Assembly: GCF_933775445.1 (NCBI RefSeq)
Contig: NC_065875.1
Location: 15,451,001 to 15,515,000, forward strand
Direction: 5' to 3'
Length of the DNA: 64,000 bases
Source of the DNA: Argentina anserina
Taxonomy: Eukaryota; Streptophyta; Magnoliopsida; Rosales; Rosaceae
Below are positions 1 through 12,430 of the stretch, piece by piece. Numbering within the stretch: the first letter of the stretch is position 1; each line of letters starts with the position of its first letter. The position numbers were made by a program, and so were the translations under genes. A model generated the notes under the pieces. That model was not told the origin of the DNA. It made no database searches and worked only from the letters and a program-made list of their open reading frames with translations.

Positions 1-2699
1 CCTAAACACCAACTATTAAGAGATTGACAGTAACGTGGAGTTGGGGTTGGAAAGGGATTATCAAGGCACTGTTACATATAGTCAGATCAACAAAGGCAGC
101 AACAACGGAGAGGCAGAGATTTTGACTGCTACTCTTCATAATGTGATTCTTGAGACAAATCAATTTGCAAATGCAATTGATATGAAAGAGGGATCGAGTT
201 CCCACTAGATCCAAGGCAAAGACTTCTATGAACCACGAAGAGTAATGATCATGAAAATTTTGAAGCCAGATGAGTCAGATGGTGAAAAACTACCGTGACA
301 GCCTAGTAGTTTCAGAGGCAAATACTAACATGGACACTAAGAAAAAAGCAAGAAGAAAAAAGCTTAGGAAGAAAAGCTAAATGCATCAAATGCAGAAGCT
401 ACCAAGACAGAAAACTTAGCAAAGATAAAAAAAGCCGAAGCCACAAGGAATGTAATGATAAGTTTTCTCTACTTCCTGATCTTTGCTTGGTTTAATCAGA
501 TAATGATGAGGAGAAAGACATAGAAGCCACTACAGTAGAGGAAAGCTGCAAATACAACCGGAGAGAAACCTCATGAAACTGGCTCTTCTCTAATGCCCAA
601 AGTGTGTATGAGAAGGAGCAAGACACAGAGGCTGCCAAAAGCCTGAGTTGCATTTTCCAGGAAGGCACAAAAAAAAAAAGGGCAGAAGCAACTGCACAAA
701 AGAACTGCAGAAACCCCAATGAAAGTGAGAAAAAAAGTTCAAAAACTGCCAGTGCGCTCGCGACTGAAGAAGAATATCATGATTGTGTGTCCGAGGACAA
801 GCTAGATCAATAGGCAAAGAGAATCTGAGGAGCTGCAGCTGCCAAGAAGAAAAGAGAGGAGGGGAAGGAAGAAGAAAAGGAAGGCAGCGAAACTTGGGAA
901 AGGTTGCTCATCAGTTAGACTTCTTTCTTGCTTGGCATTCGTCGGCCTTCTGGTTTAGAGTTTTCTGTCATCCACAGTAGCAACTGGCCATCATCTTCTT
1001 CTTCCTTGGAGGCTTGTAGCTATGTAGTTGCGTTAGCAATGTGGATTTTTTTTTTTTGTAAAGAGCAATGTGGATTTTAAAGTAAAGTAGATAGGTATAT
1101 GGGGCAACCATGTAAGCATTCATGTAACAGGATTACAGACGATGTCATGTTAGCACAGCAGTTAGAAACTTGAAAGTTGAAACAGTGGCAAGTTTTCCAA
1201 TAAACTGCCTGGTTTGCAGAACCATATTTAAGGTTAAAACTTAAAAGTTTAGTCCATGCTCAGACTTCTTGACAGAACACAAAAATGACAATTGAAATGT
1301 GCACTAGAATCTATGACACACGTTATAAACAGGATCATTCGTATATTCACTACCACTCTATTCTACACCACTTGCTGAAGCCACAGGAATTTCTAAATCA
1401 ACTTTCTGGTTAGGATACTGCCGTTTGCACATTTTTAAGCCATTAAACACTTACTTTATAAGCTCATATCCACGGAAGCAATCTCTCTTGTACAAGCTAT
1501 GACTGGGAAGATGTGCTAGTTTTCCACAATGACTTCAAGACGAGCAAAGGAAATGCATGATCCTTCTAACAAATTCCTGATAGGCGCTGAACTAAATCAG
1601 AATGCAGTGTGGCCACCCTGTTTGACATCCAAAGAAACAAACAGCAGCTTAATTGAATATCTCAAAACCATTCTGTTCTACCAAAATCAGGATACAACCC
1701 GATGCAATAACAACAAACCTTGTAAGCCACTATGTGTGCCACAGGAAGCCCTTGGCTACCACACCTTGCAAAGAGAGAAACATCACCAATAAGATCTAAG
1801 ACCTTATGACGACAAGGTTCATCTTCAAAACATTTTCTTCCCGACTTTTATACCCATAAAATCAAACCAAACTGTCATTGCAGGTCAGCTCAATCCACAC
1901 GTCATTGCCTAAATCAAGTACAGTTCAACTTCAAATTAAACTGAGTTGCACAAATTCCAAAACTCGCATAAGCAAGTGCATATAAATTCTCTATGACGAC
2001 AGTTTGCAGGAGTTCAACCGTGTTTAATATTAAGTTGAAATGAGTGTCAGTTAAGCAAGTTTAGTAATGTTTTTTCATTGATAGTCAGTGGGCTAATTAT
2101 TTTCAACATATTTAGTCATTCAATCTATACAAGCATTTACTAACTTCTAACAGAAATAGAATATCTCATTCGTACCTACAAACAATTGCATAGAGTAAAT
2201 ACAGTTGCGACTTGCAATCCAACTCCTTCTATCGCCTCCACCCACTCACTTGCTGACCCATCAAAGATAGGAACCTGCATATGATTTTGAGCTACTATTA
2301 GTTATCACTCTCTTATAATCAATAATAACAGATTCAAATCTTACTCCTGCTTCCACAAATTTATACCAACCTCTTGCCTATATCAAATTGATTTCAAATT
2401 ATGCTCCTTAGTTATAAATTTTTCTACCCTTGTACCATATTAACTTTTTTCTCTAACAAATTTAGTCCAACAAATGCAGTAAAAATCGAAATTCACAATC
2501 AAACTGTACCAACATCCACACTGCAGTCCTCGGGATTCGAATTGTTGCAATCTCAATCCTGCAATTATCAACCTCCATAGCTTCCGGAGCCGATAGCAAG
2601 TGCTCAACAGTTAGAACCCGAACCCCATCTTTACATAGACTAGTGCAGAGAGGCGAATCCTCAGCAAACTCGATTGAAGCTCGAATAAGAGAGTTGACA
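1..2699. other. Unresolved 5' flank, Lys/Glu-rich degraded frames
   Basis: No complete gene is recognisable here. On the + strand a short open stretch from about 35 to 208 ends in TAG. A run of lysine- and glutamate-rich frames follows (about 600-900), broken by stops. This could be the tail of a degraded gene entering from the left or simply purine-rich DNA. From about 1,000 to 2,700 the sequence is AT-rich without a convincing frame on either strand. Confidence 0.3.
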
Positions 2700-2711
2700 G
2701 AAAGTCAAAGT

Positions 2712-2832
2712 ACCTTCCTTTTTTTCCGGTGAACTCCGGCCACAGTTTCACAGTGGAGAGCTTGCCGCTGTGCAAGCACTTCCCCTTGCGCTCTATGCAT
2801 CCCGCTATGGTTTGCTGAAACAGACCGGTCTG
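2712..2832 (-). other. Possible exon, upstream and divergent of the zinc-finger gene
   Basis: On the minus strand, an acceptor-like pyrimidine tract ending in CAG lies just right of this block, and a donor-like GGTACT lies at its left end. The frame between them is open for about 40 codons and rich in Lys, Gly and Cys. A second open minus-strand frame with hydrophobic residues lies at 2959-3192 but starts without an early ATG. Together they could belong to a divergent transcript sharing the promoter region with the gene at 4.2 kb. I do not recognise the protein. Confidence 0.2.
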
Positions 2833-3542
2833 AAATCAGAGGATATAGTCACGGTCAGAAAGTGACCCGAAAAATGATAAAGGGACAATGAGAGAGAGAG
2901 AGAGATGAGTTTTGAAAGTTGTTGACATTGATTCACACAAAGCCAATTAAAGACCTAATTAACTTTCAGGCAGAAAAACAAGAGCCGCTACCAGGACCCA
3001 GATAATCAATTCCCATTGTGATCCATCAAAGCCCCTCAAACCCCAATTTGACCACTTGATTCCTAGCGCCATCAACACTAAGCTCAAAACATTGGATATC
3101 ATAACAAATAGTAGCTTTGCTGAGATTGGCAACTGAACCAACCACCCAATTGGCCAAGAAAACAAACGAATGATCAAAATCAAACTAGACAATACAATAC
3201 AAGTTTCTGCTGTAACTAAACAAACATATAGAGAAAGAGTTTGAATTCAAATATGCCGTGTAGCATCCAAAGCAAACAAAGAAGACAACTAACCGAAATG
3301 GTGTAGACTTTCGTTCACTTTAACTAATAGAGAGACTGGCCTGTGTTTGAAAATTGCTTTGCCCAAGTAAGGTTTCAATCCAGGTGAAACAGTAAGAATT
3401 AAAAAAAAGTAAAAAACTTGCCCAAGTTACTATTTCCAACAAGCATGGGCGGTGTGACGCACGCGCTGGTATTGGTAGATAAAATAGAGAAAAAATAAGA
3501 AAGGGAGAAGAGGCTTTGCCCGCTTGTAGCTTTGCCACCCCT

Positions 3543-4192
3543 TTCTCTCTCTCTCTCTCTCTCGGAGACACCCCAAAGTTTCAGAACCACCAAAACTCCA
3601 ATTTCCCAAAACAAACGCAACTCAAATTTCTCTCTCCTTCTCCATTCTAGGGTTTCCCAATTCGGCTCAATTCGCCGTTCCCGGAGCCACATTCCGAGCT
3701 TCGGTACTTCACGGGCATTGCTCCGACCTCTCCGATTGTCGCCGCTCGCGGATTTGGATGCTCCGCTTAGGGTGCGGACTGAGGTGAGGTCATCTTCGCT
3801 TTTGAATTTTGAATTTGTTCTGGAGCGGTTCGATCAAAGCGTCTTCTACTGTAGCTTTTGGCTTCACCTTGAGCTTGTTTTTTGGTTTAGGGTTTGGGAT
3901 TATTGTACATTGCTGCGTTTTTTTTTTATCTTGATGGTGAGTTCGTGGTTTGAATTGGGAGAGGACTATGTGTTTGAATTACTGCTTAATTTTGTTTTCA
4001 ATTGGTGATGTTAATAATGGTGAAATTGCTGCTGTTGATTTTGATGAATGTTTTGGTGTAAAATGCCGCTGCGGCGGAGATTTTGTTTGGATATAGTATG
4101 GTAATGCTTTGGTGGATGATGTGTAGGATTTGTGCATGGATTAGTTCGGCAGTGGTGGGAGATAGTATTGTTGACTGGTAGGATAGGAATCG
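3543..4192 (+). promoter_or_regulatory. 5' leader of zinc-finger gene with (CT)n tract and probable leader intron
   Basis: A pure CT run at about 3543-3562 is followed by a pyrimidine-rich, stop-containing leader, as is common around plant transcription starts. A donor-like GAG|GTGAGG at 3784 and an acceptor-like GGTAG at about 4181 would remove an intron from the untranslated leader, joining it 11 bases before the ATG at 4193. The CT tract and splice signals are seen directly. Use of the leader intron is an inference. Confidence 0.45.
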
Positions 4193-7100
4193 ATGGTTTG
4201 CTCGGTTGGGAGTGGGAGGATGGCGGTGTTGGCAAGGCTTCTTGCGGGTGGGAGTGTGTCACAAGGACTTGCAGGTACTGTGAGAATTTTCAAGGGGGTC
4301 TGTGAGGCATGTAGTGTTGTGCATTGTGTCGGGCAGGCTACTTTTTCCGGCCTCTACTTTGTTTGGCTGACTTTTCTTTGGATTGTTTTGTATCATACTT
4401 ATTTATCTGGGCAGAGGAAGTTCCTCATCAGAAATCCGCGGCTCATTTGATTTACAGGGAGTTGATTGAGGCAAACGATGCAAATCTGCTTGACGAAGAA
4501 GGTAATTCAAAATCTTGTCATGCTTAGAAACAAATTATTCAGTATTCACATGTATGGTACTTAATTCAATGGATGCATAGTAGATGTTGTGGGCAGTAGC
4601 ACGAGTACTGTGCTAATACTACCAGTTAATGAAATGTTAGGGGATGTGCATGTGCTGCCTTGACTGAAGTATGAAAGTCTAGAATCCTTGGATTAAACTT
4701 TGTCGCTAAATTATGCATCTTGGTGCTTAAAACTCTTTTGTAACATTTTATCATTTGACTGAAGCTTTTCAGAGCTTGTAGTTTCATACACTCTTGATGA
4801 CTTCCATTTGGGTCTGCAGATATGCACGTGTTTGATTTGGAGCCGATGACTGATACTTTGCTTTTGGTAAGCTCAAGTCTCGTAATTTGTTTGCTCTTTC
4901 TGTTTGTGGTCTTTTGTACATTACATATGAATATTTGAATCTTCAAGAAACTTTCTTGTGATTTCTGGTGATATATATGGACTCATGCATGTTAGATATG
5001 ATGGTTTCTATTCTTCAATGTTGAATGGTTGGTCTATGCTTCAGTAAAAAAGAAAATTGATGCCTAAATGACCCTACTGATTTGGCTATCGAATTGAGAC
5101 TTACTGTCACTGTATGCTCAGATATGCTTATACAGTGTAACTTACTGCTGTTTTAATTGTCACTGTGAAGGTATGTTGCAATGCTTGTAAAAAGCCAGTC
5201 AAGGCTAGCCAATATGCTGCCCATTCAGGTTCGTAGGTTTCTCTATCATCCATTTTATGTGTGTGGTTATTTATTTATTTATTTATCTATTTATATCTAT
5301 TTTATATTATTTCTCCTTTCCCTGGGTGTGTTTCTGTGTTGGCCCATTGGTCTTGCATTTGATACTTTTTAGCAGCCATAGACGTTCATGCAATCATGCA
5401 CCCAAAGAAAATTTGAGAATACAAATATAAATGGATGACCATCGGAAACACGCAATAAGTTAGAAATTTATGCCTTTACTGTTGAAACTTGTATTCGTGA
5501 AATTATATCAGAGGTCAAATAATTTTTCAGTCATTCATCTCTTTACTCTCTCAATGAACATATGGCCTATTCAACAAAAAGTCATCATCTGCTTAGCTCA
5601 ATTATAATCAGGTCCTTTTAATCACAGAAATGTCCTTATTCCTTAATCATGTTTCTTGGCCGGCATGTTGTTTTAATATTTTTTTTATTTACTTATTGTC
5701 TAATAGATTGCTTCCTACATCTCTTTATATGCACTTTATGCTGGTTGTATTCTGAGATCAAGTGAATTTCAGTACTTTGCAGGTCATTGAATTCTGCACA
5801 GGAAAGTAATCTGGAGCTTGATGGTATTGGGCAAAGAAAGCCTCCAAGGAAGGAGAGGAAAAAGTTATCAATTGCATATGCCCGTATCCTTGACGTAACT
5901 TCAGTTGTCAATATACTGTTTTCTTGGCAATTCAGGCATCTCAGCCATTTTCATAAAGTTTTTTTTTTGTGAGCCAAGTTGAATTTAGGTTCCCCAAGTA
6001 CTTTGAGAGAGTTTAAGATAATCATTACTTTTAAAAAACTTCGTGAGTCTGTTGCCAGTATCATCTTAAAAGTAGTATGTTTGGATTTCTGAGCTAGATG
6101 CTAGTTTGATTACTTGATATGACAATTGGATAGTTCTTAACCTTTCTTAGACCAGTCCACATCAGTTAGAGAGCTGCAAACGTCTGAATCTGCAGATTAT
6201 GTCGCTGTGTCTCAACCTCAGTTGGATGGGAAAATAGGAATGAATTCTTCTTGCGGTGTGGGCGCAAAAGGTAACGCTTTCATACTCTTACAGTTTTACT
6301 GTTGTACATCCATTTTCAATGCTTTCTTACCTGATGTTGGATTTCTTTTTCTGTTAAATTGCTGTTCAATTAAATAAGTATCTCATTCATATTACCTAAT
6401 AGGGAATTCAGCATTTGTTAATACGACCCATATGATGGATGGTTCAGGTGTTAGCCCTGAAAATACCAATTACTCAACAAGTCTGCTGCATCCTCCAACA
6501 AAACGGTTTAAAATGTAAGCTTTTTAATTGTTTGCTAGTTTATTGATGTGAATATCAATCATCTGAGTATCTTAGGACATTATATGAGTACCTTATGTTG
6601 AGCAGTATTTTGCATACTTCCCTGGCTCTGTCATAAGTTAGTTTTCTGGTTCTCTTAATTGCTTTGATTTTATGCACAGCCACATACTGTGCAGTCAACT
6701 TTCGCTTTCCTCGTTTACGGGAGCTAGTACTTGAATGTAGTCCTAGTGGATGCATTTATCATTCAGTGGGGTAGTATAAATGTTTAGATAATTGGTTCTG
6801 ACTAATGTGATCCTTGAAAAAGCATTTTTCATTTATATATGAGTCTGTGGCTTCTTTGGCTTCTCATGCTTTTATGACTGATAGACTTGAAATTCCTTTA
6901 TTCACCCTCTTGTAGGATGGCAGGTGAGCAGCCACTACTGTCAGATGATCTGGGAACAACATCTGTCGTATCAGAACTCAGAAGTACTCAGGAAGCATGT
7001 CCATGTGAGGCTAAATTCTTAGTTTCCCATTTAGAATAACGCTTTCAGAAATATATTAGATAGGGTATATATATTGCTCTCAATAATGAAATAAGTAGCT

Positions 7101-8497
7101 AATATCAGGTGTCAATACTCTTAAATGTTGCCACTCTAGCTAAGGTGAATTTATAGGGGATTTACAAGGATACATTTTGCATGCAAAGCTACCCTTGTTA
7201 ATTGGGAATTAATTTACCAAATTGTTTCAAAATATCGAACTCGGTACGAGTGGGTTTGTGGCTTTATTTACACAAATTCAAAAAACTTTTATTTTCCACC
7301 CCTCCCACCTAGCTGAAAAGAGAAGACTGGTATTAGAAATTTAGAAGGAACAACATGTGATTATTTTTTTACTTTTAATTTTTCACTGTTTTTAAAAAAA
7401 AAAACTTGATATTTCTAATCTAATATGTGATGATGTTCTGAACTGTTGATGACTGTTGCCTTAAGAATAGAATTTGATAGATTCTGGAGCTTTTACAACT
7501 GAAGCTATATATAGGTGTAGTTACGTATATTACATGTGTGCAGACTCCAAAAAGATTTCTGGAAGTGAAACACCTAATGATTCTGCTCTCATAAGAAGTC
7601 TGGTTGTGAGCGTCAGTTGTATAGATTCATTTTTATCATTGTGCAATTTCCCATGTTTCTACTTCAGCATACCAAATATGAAAAATGAGGTCTGTTTTAT
7701 TAATAAGAAAAAAGAACAAATGTTACCAAATAGATTATTTTGAATTTAAGTGAACTGCTTGGGAAAGTTTATCCAATGATCCTTTGTTTCCTATTTGTCT
7801 GTTCTCTGTTCAAATGGCAGCTGACAAATTAATTTGTGTTTTATCAGACTGTCCTGCTCCGCTTGCTACAAAAGTATATTACTCACAAAGAAGTAATCGA
7901 CTCCGGACAGCACTTTGTCATATTTACTCTGAGGCAGTGACATCAAATAAGGAGCCTTGCAATGTAATGGTGAGCTCAAGCATATCAAAGTGTTGATTGA
8001 ACTGTACACTTCTATTGGCATTACCTGAAAAAAAAAAAGTTAACTTCTATTGCCAAACAGCTAATTTATTGCTGTTATCACTTAATTGAGAACAGAGGGA
8101 TGCACAGTCTTTTCCTTCTATACAAACACCTGATCAAATTCTCGCACAGCCTATAAAAGCTTGCTTGGAGAAACCAATAGATTCCATGCCTGCTGGTGAC
8201 CTCTCAAATCAATTTCCCGTTGATAATGTTTCAAGGCCTCAGGCTGCAGGTGTAGGTTTGACAAGAAGCAAACTTATTTCCAAACCTTATTCTTTTAGCT
8301 CAGGTATTTTCACTATATCTTTTTTTAATTTTTAAAGTTTTAACTTTTCAATGTTTCATTTGTCTGTGTAGTTTAGATCTTTTGCTGTTGATATGATAAC
8401 TTGTTAGTACAACGTTGTTATAGAGCATGTTATTGGTTTTGCAGGACAGTCGCTGGGAACCATGCAACAACGAAATGGCAGAGTTCCTGTTGTATAG
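4193..8497 (+). CDS. SGF11/ataxin-7-like C2HC zinc-finger protein, probable SAGA-type chromatin factor
   Basis: Eleven coding exons can be joined in one frame with GT-AG junctions: 4193-4274, 4415-4501, 4820-4866, 5171-5228, 5773-5883, 6151-6270, 6403-6514, 6916-7004, 7821-7969, 8096-8303 and 8445-8497, giving about 371 residues. Exons 4 and 5 form a zinc-binding motif C-x2-C-x11-H-x3-C (Cys75, Cys78, His90, Cys94). This spacing is that of the Sgf11 zinc finger, the family that anchors the SAGA deubiquitinase module to nucleosomes. A basic stretch (PPRKERKK) follows at about residue 118 and could be a nuclear signal. The rest is low-complexity and probably disordered. The first ATG of the spliced frame is used, and the N-terminus is compact and fits this plant family as I remember it. 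A 54-nt in-frame optional exon may lie at 7544-7597. Zinc finger and exon chain are seen; the SAGA role is inferred from the motif only. Confidence 0.8.
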
Positions 8498-9683
8498 GAG
8501 TCATGAAGGTGTTAACTAACCAAATATGTGAGTTTAGAATTTAGGATTCTTTTTTGATATTGACTGAGAAAATCATTGAAATCCATTCTAGGAATCTGCA
8601 TTATTGTCAGTCCACACCTATGTTTAGTTACAAATCGCTGTCAGAAGATTTCTAAATCTAGCTTTCTGTATATATAAAATTTATTTGTTCCATGCGTTTT
8701 TGTTTCCTGTTTTCGTTGAGCCATAAGTCCTATCTGTGACACGCTATCTATTACGTGGATAGAGAGGGAAAAGTTTAAATGCTTAAGAGCAGCCACATGC
8801 GTGTTGCCTTTTCCCACTGTTATAACTGTTATCCAGTTATAATTAGTATCTGTTAGTTTCTGTAATATTTCAAGGCCCTAGTAATAACACTAAAGAGAAT
8901 AGTCATGTAGCGGTATTGTTTTCAGTTTTCACTTGTCTATTTTTCCTTATTACTATTGGTGGTAGTAGTAGTAGTGGTGGAAGTAGTATAAAGTGGCAGT
9001 GATTGCATTAGGAACAAGAGATTAGTATGTGAGTTTTGGATTGGTTTCCTGATTAGATAAATAAATGATGTTGATGTATTTAGCTTGATGTCATGGCTCA
9101 TTAGCAGCTCCTCAAGAATGCTAGTATATGCTCGAAACTGCATTATATTGCCCTGTAGCTATCTACTAACTTATACGGGGACATGTTGCTCTCAGTTGGT
9201 AGGACATGATAAGTTTCTTCTATATTGAGACTTGATAGTGACACAAGAATGCTAGTAATGTCAAAATATCTTGGTCATATAACTTCCAGTGAGCAGCTTG
9301 CTCTCTTTTCCCATGAATATTTACCGTCTGCTGTTGCTGAATAGAAGGGTATGCTGAACCCCATATCGAATACTTTGTGGAAAATTGAGCACGCTGGGAA
9401 ATATTGCCCGTGTAGCACGCTAGAGGCTCACTACAGTGGTTAATTAGGATTTCAGTTACCAAAAAGCTTCTGTATGGCATGAAGTTTTTTGAAGATCACA
9501 ACAGTCTTAGAAATGTAGAATGAAGGTCCATACCTCACACAAGGGAATGGATTCAATCAGAGCAGGGTTAGTGATACACCAGCATTTCTTCAAAACTGGG
9601 CTCTCTGCATACAAATCAGAAAATAACAGAGAAGAAACTAGGCTCGTGCGGCCGATTGACACTGGAAAAGAATGATATGGAAG
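8498..9683. other. 3' flank of zinc-finger gene
   Basis: This stretch holds the 3' untranslated region of the gene ending at 8497 and AT-rich DNA without a gene. Part of it (about 9000-9200) resembles 28,030-28,210 in the same orientation, for example a shared ATTAGCA-CTCCTCAAG-ATGC segment, so an old duplication links the two places. Confidence 0.45.
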
Positions 9684-9912
9684 CTAACAGTTTATATGCA
9701 CACTAGTTCCAGTTGTCCCTGCACCTAAATTCACTGGCTTGTTATAAGAGTAAACAGCAAGCAAGCTAGTAGGCCTCAAACTTGACCACCTACAAATACC
9801 ATGCATGCCAAAGCTGATTTCCTCCTCCAAATCATTAAAACACTCAAGTAATGGCCGAGCAAAAAAGATACGCTCACCATCTGATGCTAGCACTTCTAGC
9901 ACTTCAATCCCC
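9684..9912 (-). pseudogene. Orphan terminal exon of an unrecognised gene
   Basis: Reading the minus strand, a good acceptor (pyrimidines then CTCAG) precedes an open frame of 75 codons beginning Gly-Ile-Glu-Val and ending at TAG at 9684. The composition is that of a globular protein (acidic middle, Phe/Leu/Trp residues, no low complexity) and unlike the repeats nearby. Upstream exons should lie to the right, but from about 9,975 the DNA is a transposon-like leader and 506-bp tandem units. I found no matching exon beyond them at 12.4-14 kb. It is probably the surviving 3' end of a disrupted gene, or the last exon of a gene with a very long intron. I cannot assign a family. Confidence 0.4.
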
Positions 9913-9974
9913 TGAGCAGATAAAGAACGCAGGAGTTTAAGCCAGAAAAGTCAGGACACGAACTACAATCGAGA

Positions 9975-12430
9975 ATAGGGATCGTCAACGGGTCAGGCTT
10001 TAATACATTTAGATAAGTGATGGGCCGAGCTGGGTATTTTCACAAATATGAAGATCTAAACCCGCGCCACCTAAAGCGGGTCTTGCGGGCTTTTACAGGT
10101 CGGGTCTTGCAGGCTTGTATTAGAAAAAAAAACATAATACTCTTATTTAAGGGTTTGGAACAATAAAAAAATTATTAGAAAATATTCTTAAAAAAAGTCA
10201 CAAATAAATTGTAGTTTCGAAATATTGTCGATCGACACGAGTAGATGTGATCGATGTATATATTTAGGGACCTTGTAAAACATGGTTTGACCGTCCGTAC
10301 CTACAGTCAACTAAAAAAGAGGCGTTTTGACATATTAAAAAATCTCATTAATCGGGGCTTTGCTAAATGAGTTTCCTCGTTTCGACCACGCATGATCGGT
10401 GACAAAAATTAGGTGATTTCAAATATGTAAACAACTTTCGGCATTTGCATCTTGGTAATGGGTCATCTCTTAGGACATATTAGTGGTTTTTGGTTTACCG
10501 AAAATTCCAACGGTCAAACGAGATCTGAATTAGATGAAATTTTAAAATTGTCACTAAATATATATATACCGATCACATCGGATGGTGTCGATTGATTCCG
10601 AGAAGTTTCCTTCATATAGTCGCTTCATAATGCGATAGTTTTATTATAAACATAATATAAAGGTTATGATATATTAGTGGACACTACAGCGATCGACAAC
10701 TTCAGTTCGAAATATCGTCGATCGACACAAGCAGATGTGATCGATATATATTTAGGGAACATGTAATAATTTCATCCATTTTGGACATAGTTTGACCATC
10801 TGTACATACGGTCAATCACAAAAGAAACGTTTTGACATATTAAACCCCCCCCCATTGATTGGAGATTTGCCAAATGGGTTTTTTCGGTGCGACTGCGCAC
10901 GATCGGTGACAAAAATTAGGTGATTTCAGGTATGCAAACGGCTTTCGGTGTTCGCATCTTGGTAATAGGCTTTCCTTTAGGGCATATTAGTGGTGTTTTT
11001 GGTTTACCGGAAATTGCAATGGTCAAACGAGGTTCGAATTTGATGAAATTTTAAAAGAGTCACTAAATATATATACCGATTACATCGGATGGTGTCGATC
11101 GATTCCGAGAAGTTTCATTCATACAGTCGCTTCATAATGCGATAGTTTTATTATAAACTTTAAATAAAGGTTATGATACATTAGTTGACACTTCGGCGAT
11201 TAACAACTCCAGTTCGAAATATAGTCAATCGACACCAGCAGATGTGATTGGTATATATATTTAGGGAACCTGTAAAAATTTCGTCTGTTTTGGACATGGT
11301 TTGACCATTCATACCTACGGTCAACTAAAAAAGAGGCGTTTTGACATATTAAACCCTCATTGACCGGGGCTTTGCCAAATGGGTTTCCTCGATGCTACCG
11401 CGCACGATCGGTGACAAAAATTAGATGATTTCAGATATGCAAACGGCTTTCGGTGTTCGCATCTTGATAATAAGTCTTCTCTTAGGGCATATTAGTGGTT
11501 TTTGGTTTACTGGAATTCTAATGGTTAAACGAGGTCCGAATTGGATAAAATTTTTATAGGGTCCCGAAATATAAGTATCAATCACATTGGCTGATGTCAA
11601 TTAATCCCGAGAAGTTTCCTTCATATAGTCACTTCATAATGCGATAGTTTTATTTTCAACCTAGTATAAACTATAAAGGTTATGATACATTAGTAGACAC
11701 TTCGGCAAGCAACAACTCTGGTTCTATATACGGTCAATCGATACTAGAAGATGTGATTACTATATATATTTAAGGACCCCGTGAAAATTTCGTCCGTTTT
11801 GGATATAGTTTGACCGTCTTTACCTATGGTTAACATAAAAAGAGGCATTATGACATATTAAAACCCCATTGACCGGGGATTTGCCAAATGAGTTACCTCG
11901 GTGTGTCCGCACACGATCGGTGACAAAAATTTGATAATTTCAAATATGCAAACAGTTTTCGACGTTCACATCTTGGTAATGGGTCCTCCTTTAGAGCATA
12001 TGAGTAGTGTTTAAGGTTTACCAGAAATTCTAATGGTCAGACGAGGTCCGAATTAAATGAAATTTTAACATGGTCCCTAAATATTAGTACCGATAACATC
12101 AGCTGATGTCAATTAATCCCAAGACGTTTACTTCATAATGCTACAATTTTATTTTAAATCTAGTATAAAGTTATAGTATAAAGAAATATAAAATTTTAAA
12201 TCTAGTATTATTGATATATATAATATTTTATGTGTAATTATTACCAAAAAGACATATAATTGATATATGTATAATTATATTATATGCATGTATAGTATTT
12301 TATTACTTGGCGGAGTTTTACAGGCCGGGCCGGATTTTACACCTCTAAACTAAGCCTGGCTCTTTACCTACAGAAACGGACTTTCTCGCGGGCCCGGCCG
12401 GGTAAAAACCCAACAAGCTTGCGGGCCTCA
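9975..12430. repeat. Tandem array A of ~506-bp units inside a GC-rich flanked element
   Basis: The block opens with a leader (CGTCAACGGGTC, then GCGGGTCTTGCGGGC) and closes with GC-rich sequence of similar flavour (GGCCGGGCCGG, GCGGGCCCGGCCGGG). Between them lie four diverged copies of one unit. The anchor GATCGGTGACAAAAATT recurs at about 10394, 10901, 11406 and 11915, a period of 505-509. Each unit also holds an internal inverted repeat of about 45 bases (GATGTGATCGGTATATATA near its start and the reverse complement about 330 bases later). The leader recurs at 22,568 before a second array. The short open frames in it follow the repeat and are not genes. Confidence 0.8.

Noticed and set aside
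3532..4008. 158-codon plus frame over the zinc-finger gene leader
   Set aside because: It crosses the CT run and the probable leader intron and lies in another frame than the gene.
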